NCBI GenBank assembly: GCA_023424995.1
Contig: JAFADH010000202.1
Coordinates: 1 to 14,716 of the forward strand
DNA length: 14,716 nucleotides
Reading direction: 5' to 3'
From: Bacillota bacterium
GTDB lineage: Bacteria > Bacillota > Clostridia > Lachnospirales > Lachnospiraceae
The first letter of the stretch is position 1; each line of letters opens with the position of its first letter. The position numbers were made by a program, and so were the translations under genes. Positions 11,877 through 14,716 of the stretch are shown here, one piece after another. Under the pieces are notes generated by a model. The model ran no database searches. It was not told the origin of the DNA and saw nothing but the letters and a program-made list of their open reading frames with translations.

Positions 11877-13310
11877 ATGGCACAGGATAAGAAGTTAGTG
11901 GAAGCAATAACCTCCATGGAGGCGGATTTTGCCCAATGGTATACGGATGTTGTGAAGAAAGCGGAGCTTATCGAGTATTCCAGCATCAGAGGATGTATGA
12001 TCCTAAGACCCCAGGGATATGCCATCTGGGAGAATATCCAGAGACAGCTGGATGCGGATTTTAAGGCGACCGGGGTAGAGAATGTATATATGCCCATGTT
12101 CATTCCGGAGAGCTTGCTGCAGAAGGAAAAGGATCATGTGGAAGGCTTTGCGCCCGAGGTAGCCTGGGTTACCCACGGCGGCGGAGAGGCACTGCAGGAG
12201 AGGATGTGCATAAGGCCTACCTCAGAGACCTTGTTCTGTGATTTTTATTCTAAGATCATCCAATCACACAGGGATCTGCCGAAGCTATATAACCAGTGGT
12301 GTTCCGTAGTACGCTGGGAGAAGACTACCAGACCCTTCCTCCGTTCCATGGAGTTCTTGTGGCAGGAGGGGCATACCGCTCATGCTACCGCAGAGGAAGC
12401 GGAGGAGAGGACCATACTGATGCTGAAGGTCTATGCGGACTTCTGCGAGAGAGTTCTGGCAATCCCCATGATCAAGGGACGCAAATCCGAGAAGGAGAAA
12501 TTCGCAGGGGCTCGTGCTACGTATACCATAGAAGCCTTAATGCATGACGGCAAGGCACTGCAATCCGGTACCAGCCATAACTTTGGGGACGGCTTTGCGA
12601 AAGCGTTCAATATTCAATATACCGATAAAAATAATACACTCCGGCATGTCCATCAGACCTCCTGGGGCATGTCCACCAGAATTATCGGAGCCATCATCAT
12701 GGTACACGGTGACGACAGCGGTTTAGTGCTGCCTCCGAGGATCGCGCCTACCCAGATCATGATCATTCCTATCAACCAGAATAAAGAAGGTGTCCTTGAC
12801 AAAGCCTATGAACTGAAGGAGAAATTGAGCGGCTTCAAGGTGAAGGTGGATGATTCAGATAAGAGTCCCGGCTGGAAGTTCAGTGAGCAGGAGATGCGGG
12901 GTATTCCGATCCGCATCGAGATAGGGCCCAAGGACATCGAGGCAAACCAGGCAGTTATTGTAAGAAGGGATACCAGAGAAAAGCTGGTGGTATCCCTGGA
13001 TGATATTACGGCCAGAGCCGGAGAAGTGCTTGAGACCATGCAGTCCGACATGCTGGAAAGAGCCAGGAAGCATCGAGATTCTCATACCTATACGGCTGTT
13101 ACCCTGGAGGAATTCGAGAAAATAATAGCTGAAAAGCCCGGTTTTGTGAAGGCCATGTGGTGCCAGGATGAGGCCTGCGAGAAGGAAATAAAGGAAAAGA
13201 CCGGCGCTACCTCCCGGTGCATGCCCTTCGAACAGGAGCATATCGGAGATACCTGCGTATGCTGCGGAAAACCGGCCAAGGTTATGGCTTACTGGGGTAA
13301 AGCTTATTAG
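11877..13310 (+). CDS. proS: Prolyl-tRNA synthetase, archaeal-type (type 3)
   Basis: 477 residues. The ATG at 11877 has AAGGAGG ending at 11870, the normal spacing; an ATG at 11871 touches the ribosome site and is excluded. It is a class II enzyme that joins proline to tRNA-Pro. Motif 2 reads RWEKTTRPFLRSMEF (about residue 145) and motif 3 GMSTRIIGAI...GDDSGLVLPP near 262. There is no inserted editing domain between motifs 2 and 3, and the C-terminus has a Cys-rich zinc-like part (MWCQDEACEKE, SRCMPF, DTCVCCGK) and the typical end in Ala-Tyr, which all define the short archaeal/eukaryal-type ProRS of about 480 residues, found in clostridia. Expression is set by the proline T-box leader. The stop (13308-13310) overlaps the stop of the convergent glycosyltransferase gene. 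Confidence 0.97.
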   Translation: MAQDKKLVEAITSMEADFAQWYTDVVKKAELIEYSSIRGCMILRPQGYAIWENIQRQLDADFKATGVENVYMPMFIPESLLQKEKDHVEGFAPEVAWVTHGGGEALQERMCIRPTSETLFCDFYSKIIQSHRDLPKLYNQWCSVVRWEKTTRPFLRSMEFLWQEGHTAHATAEEAEERTILMLKVYADFCERVLAIPMIKGRKSEKEKFAGARATYTIEALMHDGKALQSGTSHNFGDGFAKAFNIQYTDKNNTLRHVHQTSWGMSTRIIGAIIMVHGDDSGLVLPPRIAPTQIMIIPINQNKEGVLDKAYELKEKLSGFKVKVDDSDKSPGWKFSEQEMRGIPIRIEIGPKDIEANQAVIVRRDTREKLVVSLDDITARAGEVLETMQSDMLERARKHRDSHTYTAVTLEEFEKIIAEKPGFVKAMWCQDEACEKEIKEKTGATSRCMPFEQEHIGDTCVCCGKPAKVMAYWGKAY

Positions 13311-14404
13311 GCATTTGAATTATCCTCTTTATTATTCCTTGCTTCAAAATATATTTTGTTGTTCAGTGCGGATAGGGAGCCGGGTTTGACCGCAAGAGCT
13401 TTATTGTTATACTCTTCCGCTTTTTTATAATAACCCAGATGGTCATAACATACGGCACATTCAATCAAAGGGATGTAATCCCAGCAGTCAGGCTGTATAA
13501 AGCCCCAGGAATCCTGGGGCTTTTTTAAGGACAGGATAAAATCGAACCAGAAGGCGGCACGTTCATAATCCTTCTGATCCTTATAATAATAAGCAAGCTG
13601 GCAGCAAAGCTCTGCCCGGGGAAGATCATAGGCAAAGCTGCGCAGCAGAGCAGTCAGCGCTTTCTCCGGCAGGTTTGTTTTCTGATAGCATCTGGCAAGC
13701 TCACCGCAGGCGGAGATATTATCCTCTTTCCAGCCAAGTCCGGAATCCAGAAAAGCTTCGAACATAACGGCGGCTTCTGCCATTTTTCCGTTATCCTTCA
13801 ATTCCCTTGCATAATAGTAAGTGCCTCTCGGAGTTAAGGGTATTTCCTTTTTTCGCAGATTTTCATATATCTCGAGATTTCTCCCGCTGTGTTGTTCATG
13901 GGGGGACTTTCCATGTGTAACAGCGATATCGGAGTTCATGGTCTTGCCTTTGATCTGCAGATATTCATGGACCGGCTCCTTCCATTCAAAAACGCCGGCC
14001 CTTTTCACCAGACGCTCCCTGTAATAAGAAAAAGTGACATTGCCCTGCTGGTCCATACTCACATTATATTTCATCATGACCACGGAAATATCGGTATCAA
14101 GCGTCTCTTTCAGCTCCCGGAATCTTGCATTATCCTCCGGAAGCAGGATATCATCCGCATCAAGCCACAGGATGTAGTCCATGGTTGCATAGCTGAAGGA
14201 GCTGTTGCGGGCGGCAGAGAAATCATCAATCCAGTTAAAATCATATATTTTATCGGTATATTTTGCACACAGTTCTTTCGTCCGGTCCGTGGATCCCGTA
14301 TCCACAATGATGATTTCATCCACGGCATTTGCAACGGAATTCAGGCACCGGTCGATATACTCCTCTTCATTTTTCACTATCATACATAAGCTTACGGTTA
14401 TCAT
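13307..14404 (-). CDS. Glycosyltransferase family 2 with TPR-like repeats
   Basis: 365 residues on the minus strand. The ATG at 14404 follows GGAGAG at ideal spacing; a GTG at 14461 in the same frame has no ribosome site and adds 19 residues that look non-native. The GT-A domain starts MITVSLCMIVKNEEEYIDRC, with VDTGSTD near 35-40 and the metal-binding Asp82-Ala-Asp84 in LDADD. Such enzymes move a sugar from UDP- or dTDP-sugar to an acceptor. From about 190 to the end the sequence is helical, with repeating Tyr-Ala-Glu patterns like TPR units (DNGKMAEAAVMF, PEKALTALL, KDYERAAFWFDF, GYYKKAEEYNNKAL). The same arrangement is common in clostridial 'SunS/TPR' glycosyltransferases that may modify proteins or surface polymers. 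Stop codons of this gene and proS overlap by 4 bases. A proS-oriented terminator lies within it at 13499. Confidence 0.85.
   Translation of the reverse strand: MITVSLCMIVKNEEEYIDRCLNSVANAVDEIIIVDTGSTDRTKELCAKYTDKIYDFNWIDDFSAARNSSFSYATMDYILWLDADDILLPEDNARFRELKETLDTDISVVMMKYNVSMDQQGNVTFSYYRERLVKRAGVFEWKEPVHEYLQIKGKTMNSDIAVTHGKSPHEQHSGRNLEIYENLRKKEIPLTPRGTYYYARELKDNGKMAEAAVMFEAFLDSGLGWKEDNISACGELARCYQKTNLPEKALTALLRSFAYDLPRAELCCQLAYYYKDQKDYERAAFWFDFILSLKKPQDSWGFIQPDCWDYIPLIECAVCYDHLGYYKKAEEYNNKALAVKPGSLSALNNKIYFEARNNKEDNSNA
13499..13526 (+). terminator. Intragenic terminator, plus-strand orientation
   Basis: The sequence AAGCCCCAGGA-A-TCCTGGGGCTT (13500-13522, two bases more at the edges if counted) forms a very GC-rich stem of about ten usable pairs and is followed by T13521-13526. 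The orientation fits the end of the proS transcript, although it lies about 190 bases inside the opposite-strand coding sequence. On the minus strand the tail is weak (TTTATAC), so it should not stop transcription of the glycosyltransferase gene. Confidence 0.75.
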
Positions 14405-14468
14405 AGTTCTCTCCGTTTCTGCGCTTAACTTCTGATCCATGCAAAGAGCAGCGGCCTTCACATTTTTC

Positions 14469-14610
14469 TTGGATAAGGCATATGGTATACAATAATATCT
14501 ATCATATGATGAGGATTATGTTTATGTGCCGTACAGGTGGGAGGAAACGGGGCGGCAGCCTTGACTGGCAATGGTGCGGGAGCTTCCTGATGATAATCCG
14601 GCCTGGCTGA
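14469..14610 (+). other. Possible promoter and small ORF (weak)
   Basis: TTGGAT (14469-14474), 18 bases, TAATAT (14493-14498) precede GAGGA (14511-14515) and an ATG at 14518. The frame codes for 30 residues ending at TGA 14608-14610; it is basic and Gly/Trp-rich and I do not recognise it. It may be chance. The 14405-14716 span otherwise holds no gene. Confidence 0.2.
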
Positions 14611-14686
14611 CAATATACAGAAGATAAAGAATGATAGGGCACTGAAACAAAATCGGTTTAAATCTGCTTTAAGGATTGTTATATGA

Positions 14687-14715
14687 TTGAAATCTATATA
14701 CCGGTTTGCTATAAT
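14687..14715 (+). promoter_or_regulatory. Near-consensus sigma-A promoter at the right edge
   Basis: TTGAAA (14687-14692), exactly 17 bases, and a perfect TATAAT (14710-14715). It points out of the window, so its gene lies to the right. Confidence 0.75.
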
Positions 14716-14716
14716 C

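Noticed and set aside
13889..14389. Plus-strand ORF of 166 codons
   Set aside because: It is the shadow of the glycosyltransferase coding strand; the minus-strand protein has clear GT2 motifs.

Overview
This 14.7 kb chromosomal window looks like a spore-forming Firmicute of the class Clostridia, most likely a Lachnospiraceae-type anaerobe. The evidence is a T-box leader in front of prolyl-tRNA synthetase, a YtvI/AI-2E type sporulation membrane protein, a cytosolic GH27 glycosidase, strong Shine-Dalgarno sites, sigma-A style promoters and moderate GC with AT-rich spacers. No phage, IS element, CRISPR array, rRNA or tRNA is visible. The genus is an inference from style, not from a match.

Layout. 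1-378: the 3' end of an ABC transporter ATPase with its terminator. 504-2001: a promoter with an inverted-repeat operator drives an overlapping pair, a MmcQ/YjbR-like protein and an HTH-WYL regulator. 2154-4642: a tightly packed group of four genes, with two PPOX-fold flavin-type proteins, an AlkZ-related protein and a peptidase S51-like protein. Three of these are joined by 4-base start/stop overlaps; a 20-bp tandem repeat interrupts the group. 4643-5760: a distinctly AT-rich island with a DUF2461 gene and a small ORF coupled to it. 5761-6717: a bidirectional terminator, then a promoter, a leader with two mutually exclusive hairpins, and a cytidylate-kinase-like protein with an extra C-terminal domain. 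6736-7988: an AI-2E/YtvI-type membrane protein behind a structured leader. 8071-9363: a GH27 alpha-galactosidase-like enzyme.

9380-11401 is a decay zone. It holds an orphan C-terminal piece of a DUF4143 ATPase (minus strand), an intact but non-canonical lactate/malate dehydrogenase-family gene, and a dead RelB/ParE-type toxin-antitoxin pair: the antitoxin has lost its N-terminus and the toxin carries one in-frame TAA. 11480-13310: a strong promoter, a proline T-box leader with a CCG specifier, and the archaeal-type prolyl-tRNA synthetase. 13307-14404 (minus): a glycosyltransferase family 2 protein with TPR-like repeats. Its stop overlaps the proS stop, and an apparent proS terminator lies inside its coding sequence. 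14405-14716: mostly non-coding, ending in a near-consensus promoter that points out of the window.

I do not see a clear new multi-gene system. The best second-look items are the shared AACAGGAC/GTCCTGTT operator-like palindrome at three loci, the switching leader and fused domain of the kinase-like gene, the dehydrogenase with altered cofactor and substrate residues, and the terminator buried in the convergent gene.
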